In this document: positions 19,873 to 29,382 of the stretch, piece after piece
Numbering within the stretch: the first letter of the stretch is position 1
Layout: each line of letters starts with the position of its first letter
Source: Mycobacterium sp.
GTDB taxonomy: Bacteria; Actinomycetota; Actinomycetes; Mycobacteriales; Mycobacteriaceae
Assembly: GCA_021732005.1 (NCBI GenBank)
Contig: JAKFVT010000032.1
Coordinates: 1 to 64,000, forward strand
Direction: 5' to 3'
Length of the DNA stretch: 64,000 bases
Made by a program: the position numbers and the translations under genes
Notes under the pieces: model-generated
Told to the model about the DNA's origin: nothing
The model's input: only the letters and a program-made list of their open reading frames with translations
Database searches by the model: none

Positions 19873-21437
19873 GACACTGCCAGGTCGTCCAGCGCCGCAT
19901 ACGCGGCGTTGTATCCCGGGACGAAGGTGATGCCGGGCCCGCCGTGGCAGCCGGCGCCGCCCAGGTACAGGCCCTCGATCGGGATCTGGATGTCCAGGAA
20001 TCCCTTGGGGCCCGGCCGGTTCGGACCCATCAGGTCAGGGTGCAGCAGACCGTGGCAGAAGTCCCCGTCGGGCGCACCGAACATCGTCTGCATGTGATAG
20101 GGCGCGAACGTGATGTGCCGAATCTGGATGTCGCGGAAGTTCGGTGCGAACTTCGAGATCTTGTCGATCACCGTCTCGGCCATCTCGTGTTTTAGCCGTC
20201 CGTGTTGTTCGCGGGGGGCCTCGACGGGGAACCCATAGGCGTACGCGCTGGCCGCGTGCTTTCCTGGCGGCGCCAGGGACGGATCGGTGACGGACGGGAT
20301 CTGCATGCCGAACGACGGATTGTCCGGCAGCATTCCGGCCCTCGCCATCTCCCACTGTCGTTGCTGCTCTTCGGGAGTGCCGAAGACGCCGACCGACTGC
20401 TGCATGCCCTCCTCGTTGAGGAGCTCGTACGGCGCCGCGAACTCGGGCAGACCGTCCAGCGCGAAATGCATCTGGATGAACGTGGCGCGGTGGTCGCGTC
20501 CGGCCAGACGCTCGACCAAGTTGCCCGGCAGGTGCTCCGTCCCGACCAGATCGATCAACGTCAGATCAGGCGATAGGTTGGACACCACGACGGGTGCGGT
20601 CAGCACCGATCCGTCGCGCAGCCGGACTCCGGTCACCCGCTCGTTGTCGACGAGGATCTGCTCGACCTTGGTGCGATATCTGATTTCTCCGCCACAGTCG
20701 ACGAACAGTTTCTTGAGGTGATCGCAGACGGCACCGATGCCGCCCTCCAGTTTCGTCATCATCGTGGCGTCCATGTCCGGCACACCCATCGCGAACGCCA
20801 GACACGTCGCGCTGCCCGGTGTGAACGGACCGCGATAGGTGGAGTTGATCGCCAGGAACGCCAGCATCCCGCGGATCGTCGCGTACTTGTCCTTGTCCGG
20901 AAAGTTGCGGTCGATGACATCCATCGCGGTGCCGAACAACATCTCGTGGATGGCACGCCGCTCGGATTCGTTTGTCGCGCAGGCGTACATCTCATCGAGA
21001 GTCTTCGGTGGCGTGCGCGCCTCGAATCGCCCCAGTGCCCGCGAGGGACCGGTGGTCCATTCGAGCATCTTCGCCATGCCCAGCACGGCATCGGTTCCGT
21101 GTCTCTCGGACAGATGCGTCATGTACTTCATCGGGTCGCTGTACAGGATCATCGGCTCCTCGCCGGCCTCACCGAGATTCACCGACTGAACCTCCGAATG
21201 GACCTGCGGAATCGTGTGCAGCTCCAACGCCGCCGCGACCTCTGGGGCGGTCGGAAATTGAACGGAACCGGCTATCTCGTAACGGAATCCGTCGATCAAC
21301 TCCACGGTTGCCGCCATGCCGCCGGAGTAGGTGTTCTGTTCCAGCACCACCGTCCGTAGGCCCCGCTGCTGCAGGACCGCTGCCGCGGTCAGGCCGTTGT
21401 GACCCGCCCCGATGACGATCGCGTCGTAGTCGGTCAT
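19869..21437 (-). CDS. FAD/NAD(P)-dependent oxidoreductase, phytoene desaturase-like (522 aa)
   Basis: The N-terminal dinucleotide fold is DAIVIGAGHNGLTAAAVLQ, with VVLEQNTYSGGMA following, typical of the CrtI/phytoene-desaturase-like amine oxidase superfamily. The C-terminal block LYLGGAGCHGGPGITFVPG closes the FAD site. The start is ATG at 21437 (MTDYDAIV) with GAGGAG 8 bases upstream. The substrate is not known; carotenoid genes are absent nearby, so a carotenoid role should not be assumed. It forms an overlapping pair with the ferredoxin and diverges from a TetR regulator. Confidence 0.88.
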   Translation of the reverse strand: MTDYDAIVIGAGHNGLTAAAVLQQRGLRTVVLEQNTYSGGMAATVELIDGFRYEIAGSVQFPTAPEVAAALELHTIPQVHSEVQSVNLGEAGEEPMILYSDPMKYMTHLSERHGTDAVLGMAKMLEWTTGPSRALGRFEARTPPKTLDEMYACATNESERRAIHEMLFGTAMDVIDRNFPDKDKYATIRGMLAFLAINSTYRGPFTPGSATCLAFAMGVPDMDATMMTKLEGGIGAVCDHLKKLFVDCGGEIRYRTKVEQILVDNERVTGVRLRDGSVLTAPVVVSNLSPDLTLIDLVGTEHLPGNLVERLAGRDHRATFIQMHFALDGLPEFAAPYELLNEEGMQQSVGVFGTPEEQQRQWEMARAGMLPDNPSFGMQIPSVTDPSLAPPGKHAASAYAYGFPVEAPREQHGRLKHEMAETVIDKISKFAPNFRDIQIRHITFAPYHMQTMFGAPDGDFCHGLLHPDLMGPNRPGPKGFLDIQIPIEGLYLGGAGCHGGPGITFVPGYNAAYAALDDLAVS

Positions 21438-21474
21438 TGTTGGTTTCTCCTCACTCGATGGAACTGATGTCACG

Positions 21475-21515
21475 ACTGCCGTGAATTTGCGAAAGACATT
21501 GTGCGAAACTGCCGT
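21475..21515. promoter_or_regulatory. Repeated motifs in the FAD-oxidoreductase / tetR divergent region
   Basis: ACTGCCGT occurs at 21475-21482 and again at 21508-21515. Between them, TGCGAAA occurs at 21488-21494 and 21502-21508. The arrangement could be the operator of the adjacent TetR protein, but it is a direct rather than a clean inverted repeat, so the assignment is tentative. Confidence 0.3.
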
Positions 21516-21516
21516 A

Positions 21517-22116
21517 ATGACGAACTCGCACGATCGGCGCCGGACTGCGACGCGAGAGGCATTGCGCGAGGTGGCGTTGGCGCGATTCGCCAGCGACGGG
21601 TTCACGAACGTGACGGTCGCCCAGCTCGCCGACGATGCGGGCGTCACCGAGCGGACGTTCTTCCGGCACTTCCCGACCAAAGAGGCGGTGCTGTTCCAGG
21701 ACTACGAAACTCAACTCGAGTGGTTCGCCGATGCCCTGGCTCGGCGCCCGGCCAACGAATCGCTGTTCGACGCGGTGCTGGGCAGCGTCGTCAGCTTCCC
21801 GCACGATCTCGAGGTCGTCCGACAGGCTGCGATCATGCGGGCGACACTGCTCGACGGAGATCGCACCGCCGGGCACCTTCGCGTGGTGCAGGCGTCGTTC
21901 GCGGCGGTGCTGACCGACTTCGTCAAGCGTCGCTACACCGACCTCCCTGATGTCGAGCTGATCGCCGAGGTCGCGGGCGCGGTGTTGGCCGCGGCTCTGG
22001 TCACCGCGGTTGAGCGATGGGGGCGCGACGGCTGCTCGACCGATCTGCGCGAGGTCGTGGCCACCAGTGTGGGCCTGGTGCGTTCCGGCCTCGCTCCGCT
22101 GGCGTCCGAGAGTTAG
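21517..22116 (+). CDS. TetR-family transcriptional regulator (199 aa)
   Basis: The N-terminal helix-turn-helix TVAQLADDAGVTERTFFRHFPTKE (split across about residues 33-56) is canonical. The C-terminal ligand domain has about 140 residues. The start is ATG at 21517 (MTNSHDRRRTAT), with no clear Shine-Dalgarno. It diverges from the FAD-oxidoreductase/ferredoxin pair, the most likely target. Its stop overlaps the convergent mceF stop by 3 bases. The inducer is unknown; control of the mce operon is a less direct possibility. Confidence 0.9.
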   Translation: MTNSHDRRRTATREALREVALARFASDGFTNVTVAQLADDAGVTERTFFRHFPTKEAVLFQDYETQLEWFADALARRPANESLFDAVLGSVVSFPHDLEVVRQAAIMRATLLDGDRTAGHLRVVQASFAAVLTDFVKRRYTDLPDVELIAEVAGAVLAAALVTAVERWGRDGCSTDLREVVATSVGLVRSGLAPLASES

Positions 22117-23594
22117 CACGGCAGAAGGTCTTTCCACGACGTCGGCGCTTTCGGAGCACCGAGATCTGACTGGACGAATCGGCGCCCCTCCGCGGTGACG
22201 TAACTGCCCGTCGCCGGGTTGTACGGAATGACCTGCACCGGTGGCCGGCCTGAGCCGGGTGTGCCGAATGCGCTGGGAGCCACTCCAGGTGGGGGCGAGC
22301 CAGGTGGGCCGAATATGTGGTCGTCGGGATTGACCCTGCTGTCGGGCGGAACTCCCTGCGAGATGAGATTCGGGTCCAGTGGATACGGACCGACCGCGTG
22401 CTGGCGTACTGCCGTCGGCACAAACGGTTGGTCGCTGTCGCACATCTCCACGGTGGGGGCGCGTTTGCCCGGCTTGCCGACGCACGGATAATTCCGGGCA
22501 CCACGGACCGCGAGCGGCGAATCCTGCGGCAGTTTGCAATACAGGCCGTCGGGGGTGTCGATCGTCGTCGTGTCGGCCGGCGATCGCCACGACGACGGCG
22601 GCAGGAAACCGACGGTGCAGGGCGGTGGATCACCCAACGTGATCGCGAACTCCCCCACGGGCAGTCCGGTGGGATTGTTGGTCGGCAGCCCGAACGCCTG
22701 GGTGCTGGCGATGGCCGGCGGCAACAGCACCAGCAGCTGCTCGAGGGACGAGTTGTAGGTGACCAGAATCTGACCCAGCGTGCTCAGGTTGGCCAGCAAT
22801 ACCGGCAGGGTCGGCTTCAGCTGATCGAGTAGCCGGGTGATCTCGTTGGCGGCGGCCGGCCCGGTGTGCAACAGCGCACGGACCTGCTCGTCGTCGCCGG
22901 CGATCGTCTGGGTCACGTTGGCCAGACCGCGCGCCCATACGCGCAGCGAATCGGTGCTGGCGACCTGTGAATCCAGCAGCGGGACGGCGTCGTCCACCAG
23001 TGACTTGGTCTCTGTGCGTACGCCGTCGATCTTGTCGATGACGGTCGCCGATGAGTCCAGTAGTGAGGACAGGTCGTATCCGGCGCCGCGCAGGCCGGTG
23101 TCTGCCTCGTCAAGCAGGATAGCGATTTTGTCACCGGGAATGCTCCCGACAAGCGTGCTCACCCTGTCCAGCATCGGTCCGACGGCCTGCGGGATGGTGG
23201 TCTGCTGCACTGCGATCACCGACCCGTCCCGCAGGTACGGGCCGGATCCACTCTGCGGCCGCAGGTCGACGTACTGTTCACCGATCGCCGAGGCGCTGCG
23301 GACCTCGGCTCGCAGATCGGCGGGGATTCTCGGCGACGTATCCAGCGACAGCGTGGCTTGCGCGCCGCGTGGGGTCAGTCGCAGGTCGGTGACCTTGCCG
23401 ACCTGCACGCCGCGGTAGGTGACATTCGAGAACCGATACAGACCACCGCCGCTGGGCAGTTCCAGGGTGACGGTGATCTTGCCGATCCCCAACAATGTCG
23501 GCACCTGTACGAACAGGAAGGTCATCAGCAGCAGGCCGGTGACCGCGATGATGCTGAAGATCACCAATTGGATCCGGACGAACCGGGTCAGCAT
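22113..23594 (-). CDS. Mce family protein MceF (493 aa)
   Basis: Last gene of the mceA-F operon. An N-terminal transmembrane helix (FVRIQLVIFSIIAVTGLLLM) is followed by the MlaD/Mce beta domain (about residues 35-115) and a helical tube-forming region. The proline-rich C-terminal tail ends SWKDLLPC. Mce proteins form periplasmic assemblies for lipid import. The start is ATG at 23594 (MLTRFVRIQ), sharing one base with the mceE stop. The lipid handled by this operon is not readable from sequence. Confidence 0.93.
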   Translation of the reverse strand: MLTRFVRIQLVIFSIIAVTGLLLMTFLFVQVPTLLGIGKITVTLELPSGGGLYRFSNVTYRGVQVGKVTDLRLTPRGAQATLSLDTSPRIPADLRAEVRSASAIGEQYVDLRPQSGSGPYLRDGSVIAVQQTTIPQAVGPMLDRVSTLVGSIPGDKIAILLDEADTGLRGAGYDLSSLLDSSATVIDKIDGVRTETKSLVDDAVPLLDSQVASTDSLRVWARGLANVTQTIAGDDEQVRALLHTGPAAANEITRLLDQLKPTLPVLLANLSTLGQILVTYNSSLEQLLVLLPPAIASTQAFGLPTNNPTGLPVGEFAITLGDPPPCTVGFLPPSSWRSPADTTTIDTPDGLYCKLPQDSPLAVRGARNYPCVGKPGKRAPTVEMCDSDQPFVPTAVRQHAVGPYPLDPNLISQGVPPDSRVNPDDHIFGPPGSPPPGVAPSAFGTPGSGRPPVQVIPYNPATGSYVTAEGRRFVQSDLGAPKAPTSWKDLLPC

Positions 23595-24763
23595 CAGCCA
23601 CCTCCGCTCGGCGTCGACGTCGGCGTCGACGTCGGCGCCGCCGGCGGTGTGGCCGGGGCCGGATCGGCGATGCCGGTCTTGAGTGGGTCGTAGGTGTAGT
23701 TCAGATACCACGGCTCACCCGGTGCGGGAACAAGTTTCGCGTCCTGGTCACCCCACCGGGTGCCCAGGAACATCGTTCGCTTGAGTCGCGGAACCGTCAG
23801 GTCAGCGACCAGAAACATGTTCACGTAGTCGCCGCGGACCGCCCGATCGATGTAGCTCTGGTTATAGGGGTAGGTGGTGGCGAAGGCCAGCGCGGTGTCG
23901 AGCTCGGGACCGACATCGGCCAGCGCCTTGATCGTCGGCTCGAGATTGTGCAGGTTGGTGACCAGGTCGCTCTGTGTGGCATTGATCAGATCCGTGCTGG
24001 AATCGCTGAACTTTCGTAGTTTGTCCAGCGCGGTGACGATGCGCGGCCGCTCTCGGATGAGGACGTCGAGTGCCGCCGGAACGCGTCTGAGCGCAGCGGT
24101 GACAACGTCACGCTGCTGGGCAAACGTGCTGGTGAACCTGTACAACTGGTGGATCATGTCGATCAGATCACTGCGTTCGCTGTCCAACGTGCCGACGAAA
24201 TCGTCCAAGCGCCGCAGCATGTCTCGGATCTGAGACTGCCGTCCCGAAAAAGCGGTATTGGCGTTTCGGATGACGTCACCGATCTGTCCGAGTCCCCCGC
24301 CGTTCACCACCGCGGACAACGTGGACAGGGTCCGTTCGGTGGACGGGTATGTCGACGAACTGCTCAGCGGGATAGTCGTTCCCGGCTGCAACCGACCGTG
24401 CGGGGCGACGCCGATCGGCGGATCAAGCTCCAGGTGCATCGAGCCCAGCAGACTGGTCTGCCCGACGGTCGCGACCGCGTTGGCCGGCACCACCACATCG
24501 GGACGGACGAACACCTCGACGTCGGCATGCCAGTTGCGCAACCGCATCTCGCCCACGGTGCCGACGACGACATCGTCGACCAGTACCGGTGAATTCGATT
24601 CCAACATGCCGACATTGGAGATCTCGATGTGAAAGACGCTGGCGTGACGGCGATTCTCGGTTCCCGGCAGGGGCAACGCGTTCAGGCCGCGGAACCCACA
24701 CCCGGAGACACCGGAGGCGATGACCGTGACCGCGACGACAGCGGCCACGCCACGTCGGCTCAC
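23594..24763 (-). CDS. Mce family lipoprotein MceE (LprK-type, 389 aa)
   Basis: This is the lipoprotein member of the Mce set. The signal peptide ends in a lipobox, VSGC, with Cys22 as the acylation site when translation starts at GTG 24763. That GTG overlaps the mceD stop as GTGA. The Mce domain follows (SPVLVDDVVVGTVGEM, about residues 50-130), then a helical domain. A longer upstream extension lies within mceD and is rejected. The short alanine/threonine/proline tail (TPPAAPTSTPTSTPSGGG) is low-complexity. Confidence 0.93.
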   Translation of the reverse strand: MSRRGVAAVVAVTVIASGVSGCGFRGLNALPLPGTENRRHASVFHIEISNVGMLESNSPVLVDDVVVGTVGEMRLRNWHADVEVFVRPDVVVPANAVATVGQTSLLGSMHLELDPPIGVAPHGRLQPGTTIPLSSSSTYPSTERTLSTLSAVVNGGGLGQIGDVIRNANTAFSGRQSQIRDMLRRLDDFVGTLDSERSDLIDMIHQLYRFTSTFAQQRDVVTAALRRVPAALDVLIRERPRIVTALDKLRKFSDSSTDLINATQSDLVTNLHNLEPTIKALADVGPELDTALAFATTYPYNQSYIDRAVRGDYVNMFLVADLTVPRLKRTMFLGTRWGDQDAKLVPAPGEPWYLNYTYDPLKTGIADPAPATPPAAPTSTPTSTPSGGG

Positions 24764-26022
24764 GGTGTCGGTCCCGCCGCCGGGATGGGCTGCGCCCCCG
24801 AGTACGCGGAGATCGCGGGTGGGTTCTCGGGCGGCCCGGGGACGGGGCCAGATCCCCCGGGCGCCAGCGCCGGATCGGAATAGGTGAGATTCTCCGGGGA
24901 GGGCGCCTTCATCAGGTACGGGCTCATCGGGAACGGCAAGAGGTTGAAGCTGAGCAACCGCATGGCCGGGCCGAGGTACTGGGCGCACAGCTTCGCCGTC
25001 TCCGGCGCGGTGGCGTTCTCCAGTGCACCGATCTGCCCACAGATGAACTGGATCGGGTTGGTGAAGTTGTTGAAGACGATCGACCCGATGTTGTCGCCGG
25101 TGTCGGGGTTGTAGACGTTGTAGTAGTTGGCGAATGCGTTCGGCGCCACATGCAGCAGCTGCTCGAGACTCTTGCGGTTGTCGGCCAGGTTTCGGGTGAC
25201 GTCGGTCAGGCGCTCGATCTGTTCGACGGTCAGCTCACGACTTCCGCTGACGAAGCGCTGCGCATCGGCGGTGGCCGTCGCCAGGTCCCGCAACGCCGCC
25301 TCGAGATCGCCGGTGTTGTCGTCGAGTGTTCCCATCAGCGCGGCCAGGCGGTGCTCGAAGTCGACGATCGCTCCACTGCTGTCGCGCAGCACAGTGACCA
25401 GGTTCTGCATGCCCTTGATGATGTCGACTATGTTTCCGCTGCCGTCGGCGAAGATTCTTGCGACAGAAGATAATTGGGCCAACATCTGTCGAAGCTTCAC
25501 GCCGTTGCCGCCCATTGCGTCGGCGGTGTCGTCGATCAGCCGGGCCAGCGCCGGCCGGGCTGTCTCGCTGCTGGGCCCCAGATCGGTTGACAGCCGCATC
25601 AACTGGGTCTTGACGTCGTCCCATTCGATGGGGACGGCCGTCCGCTCGACCGGGATCACCGCACCCGACGGCATTGTCGGACCGCTGTCTCGATAGGCCG
25701 GCGTCAGCTGGAGGTAGCGGGCGGCCACCAGATTCTGCGCGACGATGACCGCTTGGGCGCCCGCCGGGATGGACACTCCCGGGTCGACGCGAAGCACCAT
25801 CTTGACCTGCTTGCCGACCGGCTCGATGGATTCGATGCTGCCGACTTTGACTCCCGAGACGCGCACCTCGTCGCCGGCATAGATCGCGGTGGCGGCAGTG
25901 AAGTACGCGGTGATCGTGGTTGCGGGATAGATCGTGTGCCGAACCAGCAGTGTGGTGCCGGCAGCCGCGAGGGCGACGAGTACGGCGGCGGTGGCTGCGA
26001 CGATTTTACTGCGGAACTTCAC
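24760..26022 (-). CDS. Mce family protein MceD (420 aa)
   Basis: A signal-anchor helix (about residues 8-27) is followed by the MlaD/Mce domain (TAIYAGDEVRVSGVKVGSI) and the helical Mce4_CUP1-like region. A proline-rich tail closes it. GTG at 26022 overlaps the mceC stop as GTGA. It is part of the six-subunit Mce complex expected in the cell envelope. Confidence 0.92.
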   Translation of the reverse strand: MKFRSKIVAATAAVLVALAAAGTTLLVRHTIYPATTITAYFTAATAIYAGDEVRVSGVKVGSIESIEPVGKQVKMVLRVDPGVSIPAGAQAVIVAQNLVAARYLQLTPAYRDSGPTMPSGAVIPVERTAVPIEWDDVKTQLMRLSTDLGPSSETARPALARLIDDTADAMGGNGVKLRQMLAQLSSVARIFADGSGNIVDIIKGMQNLVTVLRDSSGAIVDFEHRLAALMGTLDDNTGDLEAALRDLATATADAQRFVSGSRELTVEQIERLTDVTRNLADNRKSLEQLLHVAPNAFANYYNVYNPDTGDNIGSIVFNNFTNPIQFICGQIGALENATAPETAKLCAQYLGPAMRLLSFNLLPFPMSPYLMKAPSPENLTYSDPALAPGGSGPVPGPPENPPAISAYSGAQPIPAAGPTP

Positions 26023-27116
26023 CGTGGACCCTCCTGCGGTTGCGGCGGAATCCCGTTGTAGGGGAACGGGAACTCCGCTCGCGGTCCGGCGTTGTCGGGC
26101 GGCTGTCCCGCGTCGGTGCCGCGACGGAATCCGAACGCGTAGTCGAAGAACGGCTGCAGGAACGCCGCGGGCACGACGTTGGCGGTGTAGGCCTGGTAGT
26201 AGAAACCGCTCGACACGGCTTCTCCCATGGTGATCTCGTATTTGGCCAGCCCCGGCAGCGCCTTGGCGATGTTGTCGCTGTTCTTCTGCAGCACTTCGGT
26301 GACGGAGTTGAGCTTGGTCAAGGTGGGCACCAGCGTGGCTTCGTTGTCGTGAACCAGTCCGGAGAGCTGCCTGCTCACCGACGAGGTATTGGCCAGGAGA
26401 TCGGCGATCGCCTGACGTCGTTGCGCGAGAACCGCGATCAGGTCAGCGCCGTTCAGGATGAGCGCGTTGACCTGCTCACGGCGTTCGGACAACACCCCGG
26501 CCAGGTCCGAGGCGTTGCGCAGGAGCTCCCGCAGTGTGTCGTTGCGGTTGTTCATCGACTGGGACAGCCGGGTCAGGCCGGCCAGGGTGGGTCCGAGTTG
26601 TGGCGCCATCGAATCGATGGTGTCGGAAAGGGTTTCGAGCGATTGATTCAATGATGCCGTGTCGAGCCCCGACGCGTTGGCGGTGAGGTCGCCGATGACG
26701 TCGGTGAGCACGTAGGGCGACGAGGTTCGCGATACCGGGATCGGGTCGGACGGCCTCTGAGTCCCGGTGCCCGCCGGTACCAGCGTGATGATTCGCGCCC
26801 CGAGCACGGTTCCGGTCTTGATATGCGCGGTGGTCTGCGATCCCAGGTGCACGGTGCCGTCGACGGTGAAGGTCACCAACGCATCGCCGCGCAGGAGTGC
26901 GACCGACGAGACGGTGCCGACTTTGATACCGGAGACCACCACGTCGTTGCCCGTCACCAGCCCACCGGCTTCGGGGAACACGGCCTGGTAGCGCACCTGC
27001 GTCGCCCACGACCACAGCGTTTGCGGTGCCAGGCCGACCAGCGTCACCAGAATGGCCACCGAGACTCCAATGAAGCCGGCCCGGACAAGCGCCGCGCCAC
27101 GGTATTTCATCATCAC
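26019..27116 (-). CDS. Mce family protein MceC (365 aa)
   Basis: The N-terminal helix (AGFIGVSVAILVTLVGLAP) precedes the Mce domain (GGLVTGNDVVVSGIKVGTV). The helical domain then ends in FLQPFFDYAFGFRRG, a typical late MceC block. Three consecutive start codons are possible: GTG 27116, ATG 27113, ATG 27110. The GTG overlaps the mceB stop as GTGA, and the choice changes only one or two residues. The length is short compared with many MceC proteins that have long proline-rich tails. Confidence 0.92.
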   Translation of the reverse strand: MMMKYRGAALVRAGFIGVSVAILVTLVGLAPQTLWSWATQVRYQAVFPEAGGLVTGNDVVVSGIKVGTVSSVALLRGDALVTFTVDGTVHLGSQTTAHIKTGTVLGARIITLVPAGTGTQRPSDPIPVSRTSSPYVLTDVIGDLTANASGLDTASLNQSLETLSDTIDSMAPQLGPTLAGLTRLSQSMNNRNDTLRELLRNASDLAGVLSERREQVNALILNGADLIAVLAQRRQAIADLLANTSSVSRQLSGLVHDNEATLVPTLTKLNSVTEVLQKNSDNIAKALPGLAKYEITMGEAVSSGFYYQAYTANVVPAAFLQPFFDYAFGFRRGTDAGQPPDNAGPRAEFPFPYNGIPPQPQEGPR

Positions 27117-28138
27117 GGCTCAGCACACCTCCCGCCGGTCTGCTTGATCCAGGGGAAGACCGCGGTCCTGCCCTGCAGGTCGGTCACGCGCACCGACATG
27201 CCGCACACGTACATCTGGATGAAGCTGCCGTAGGCGCCCAGCCGGCTCAGCTTTCGGTAGTTCTCCGGCGCCTTCACCAGTGCCCGATCCACACGTTCTT
27301 TGTCCTGATCCAGAATCGGGGCGAGTCGGCTCAACTCGTTGACCACTCCGGACAGCGGCGGTCGCGCGGCGGTGAGCAGGTCGGCCAGCGACGCGGTGCC
27401 CGCGTCGAGGGCGGTGATCGCTGCACCGACCGGATCGCGGTCGGCGGCGAAGCCGGTGATCAACTTCTCGATGCGATCGATTGCCGCCGAGAATCGGTCA
27501 CCCTCGGCCGTGAGCGTGGACAGGACGACCTTCAGATTGTCGATGAGTTGCTCGATGACACTGTCGTTTTCAGCCAACGCGGTGGTGAACGACGACGTTT
27601 TCGCGAAAAGCGATTCAACGGTTCCGCCCTGCCCCTGCAGGATCTGCACCAGGGAGGCGGTGAGGGCGTTGACGTCTTGCGGATTCAGGCTCGCAATCAC
27701 GGGCTTGAGGCCGGAGAGCAACAGATCGAGGTCGAGGGCCGGTTCGGTGCGATCAATGGGGATCTGGGAACCGGCAGGCAGCACGGCAGTCGAGCCGGGC
27801 GCGTCGACCAATTCCAGGTAACGGTCACCCACGAGGTTGAGGTAGCGCACCGCCGCCTTCGTCGCGCCGGTCAGAATGACGTCGCGGTCGGCGTCGAACG
27901 TCACCAGCGCGGTCGCGTCGGCCCGCAGGGTCACCGCATCGACCGTGCCGATCCTGATGCCGGCCGCACGTACGCTGTCGCCGGGCTTGAGCCGCGATGC
28001 GTCGGCGAACACCGCGGAGTATCCGTTGGTGCTTCCGGTGCGGTATTGGGCGAAAGTCATGAACAGGAAGGCCGTCGCGGTGACCATCACCACCACGAAA
28101 CCGGTGAACTTGACTGCCGTCGCCCGCGATGGCCGCAT
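27113..28138 (-). CDS. Mce family protein MceB (341 aa)
   Basis: An N-terminal helix (GFVVVMVTATAFLFMTFAQ) is followed by the Mce domain (DASRLKPGDSVRAAGIRIG). The C-terminal block ends TGGRCAEP, the usual MceB ending. The start is ATG at 28138 (MRPSRATAVKF), sharing one base with the mceA stop; the in-frame TTG just before it is not needed. It is translationally coupled to mceA. Confidence 0.92.
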   Translation of the reverse strand: MRPSRATAVKFTGFVVVMVTATAFLFMTFAQYRTGSTNGYSAVFADASRLKPGDSVRAAGIRIGTVDAVTLRADATALVTFDADRDVILTGATKAAVRYLNLVGDRYLELVDAPGSTAVLPAGSQIPIDRTEPALDLDLLLSGLKPVIASLNPQDVNALTASLVQILQGQGGTVESLFAKTSSFTTALAENDSVIEQLIDNLKVVLSTLTAEGDRFSAAIDRIEKLITGFAADRDPVGAAITALDAGTASLADLLTAARPPLSGVVNELSRLAPILDQDKERVDRALVKAPENYRKLSRLGAYGSFIQMYVCGMSVRVTDLQGRTAVFPWIKQTGGRCAEP

Positions 28139-29355
28139 CAACCGGGCTGCCCGATCTGTGCGGAGTTTCGGGGTGGGCCGTCCAGCGGGCCGTACAACAG
28201 CTGCTTGAGACCGTCGGAGTTCAACAGGATTCCCTGATTGCCGTACTGGGCGGGATTGGCACCGATATCAGTCACCAGGAAGGGCGGTTTGGTGTTGGGC
28301 GCCAGGTGCGGCAGTCCCTGGTCGGCGCAATGTGGCCCACCGGTCGCGGCCACCTTCGGCAGGTCGGCGGGATAGCGGTACCGCTCCAAGCCCATGGTGA
28401 AGCTCACCGACACGACGGCTCCGGGATCGGGCTGCGGCGGGGCCTTGGCGATCGGGAGAAGACCGGCGAGCGTGCAGTTCAACGCTTCGTGGTAGCGGTT
28501 GGTCAAGTCCGTGGTGGGCACCAGGATGCGCAGGACCTCGGTGAGCGCCGGCGCATTTCCGTCGATGACGTCGGTTCCGACATCAGCGAGTCCAATTGCG
28601 CTGAACAACAAAGCATCTAGATCGTCCTGCCGGTCGACGATCGTCTGACTGATGTGCGTCACATTGTCCATCGACCTCACCAGGTCGGGCGCCGCCTCAG
28701 AGTAGGCGGCGACAGCCACATCCGCCGCGCGTATGTCGTGGCGCAGATTTTCCAGGCTCGGCTCGAGCTGGGCCGACAGGTTGTCGATGTCAGAGAACAT
28801 CTTTCCGAGCTGCTCACCCCGGCCGTTCATTGCGCCGGCGAGGACACCGAGAACCTCATTGAGCTTCTCGGGCTGCACTTTTGACAGCAGCGAGGTGAGC
28901 CGCTGGAACACGGTGTTGATTTCCACCGTGACATTGGTCGCGTCGATGACCTGACCGGAACGCAGTGGCTGCGCAGACGGACGCTCCGGCGCGGTGAGCT
29001 CGACGAGCTTGGCGCCGAAGACCGTCGGTGATGAGATGTCGACCTCTACGTTGCCGGGGATCAACGACAGCTGCGCCGGATCGATCGAGAGGTGAAGAAC
29101 CGCTTGGCCGTTGGGACTCTGGTCAATCGACGAGACCGTGCCGACCTCGACGGCGCGCATTTTGACCTTGGCGCCGGGGTTCATCACCAGCCCGGCGCGC
29201 GGCGAGAGCACCGTGATCGGCACGCCCGGGGTGAGGTCGCCGCGAAACATGATGACCGACAGCGCGACCACCGTGGCGAGCACGACCATGGAGGCCAGTC
29301 CCACCGCGACGCGAAGCGTGCGGCGCACCCTCGACGTCGCGTCGCGCTGAGTCAC
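28138..29355 (-). CDS. Mce family protein MceA (405 aa)
   Basis: First gene of the mce operon. A transmembrane helix (about residues 16-38) precedes the Mce domain (SPRAGLVMNPGAKVKMRAVEVG) and a helical domain ending in LGLERYRYPADLP-like GLERYRYPADLP, a typical MceA late motif. GTG at 29355 has GGGAGGG 9-15 bases upstream. No yrbEA/yrbEB permease genes precede it, which is unusual because these normally lead mce operons. The upstream region carries palindromes that probably bind a repressor. Confidence 0.93.
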   Translation of the reverse strand: MTQRDATSRVRRTLRVAVGLASMVVLATVVALSVIMFRGDLTPGVPITVLSPRAGLVMNPGAKVKMRAVEVGTVSSIDQSPNGQAVLHLSIDPAQLSLIPGNVEVDISSPTVFGAKLVELTAPERPSAQPLRSGQVIDATNVTVEINTVFQRLTSLLSKVQPEKLNEVLGVLAGAMNGRGEQLGKMFSDIDNLSAQLEPSLENLRHDIRAADVAVAAYSEAAPDLVRSMDNVTHISQTIVDRQDDLDALLFSAIGLADVGTDVIDGNAPALTEVLRILVPTTDLTNRYHEALNCTLAGLLPIAKAPPQPDPGAVVSVSFTMGLERYRYPADLPKVAATGGPHCADQGLPHLAPNTKPPFLVTDIGANPAQYGNQGILLNSDGLKQLLYGPLDGPPRNSAQIGQPG

Positions 29356-29382
29356 GTAGGCACCCTCCCTGGCTTCGGGAGA

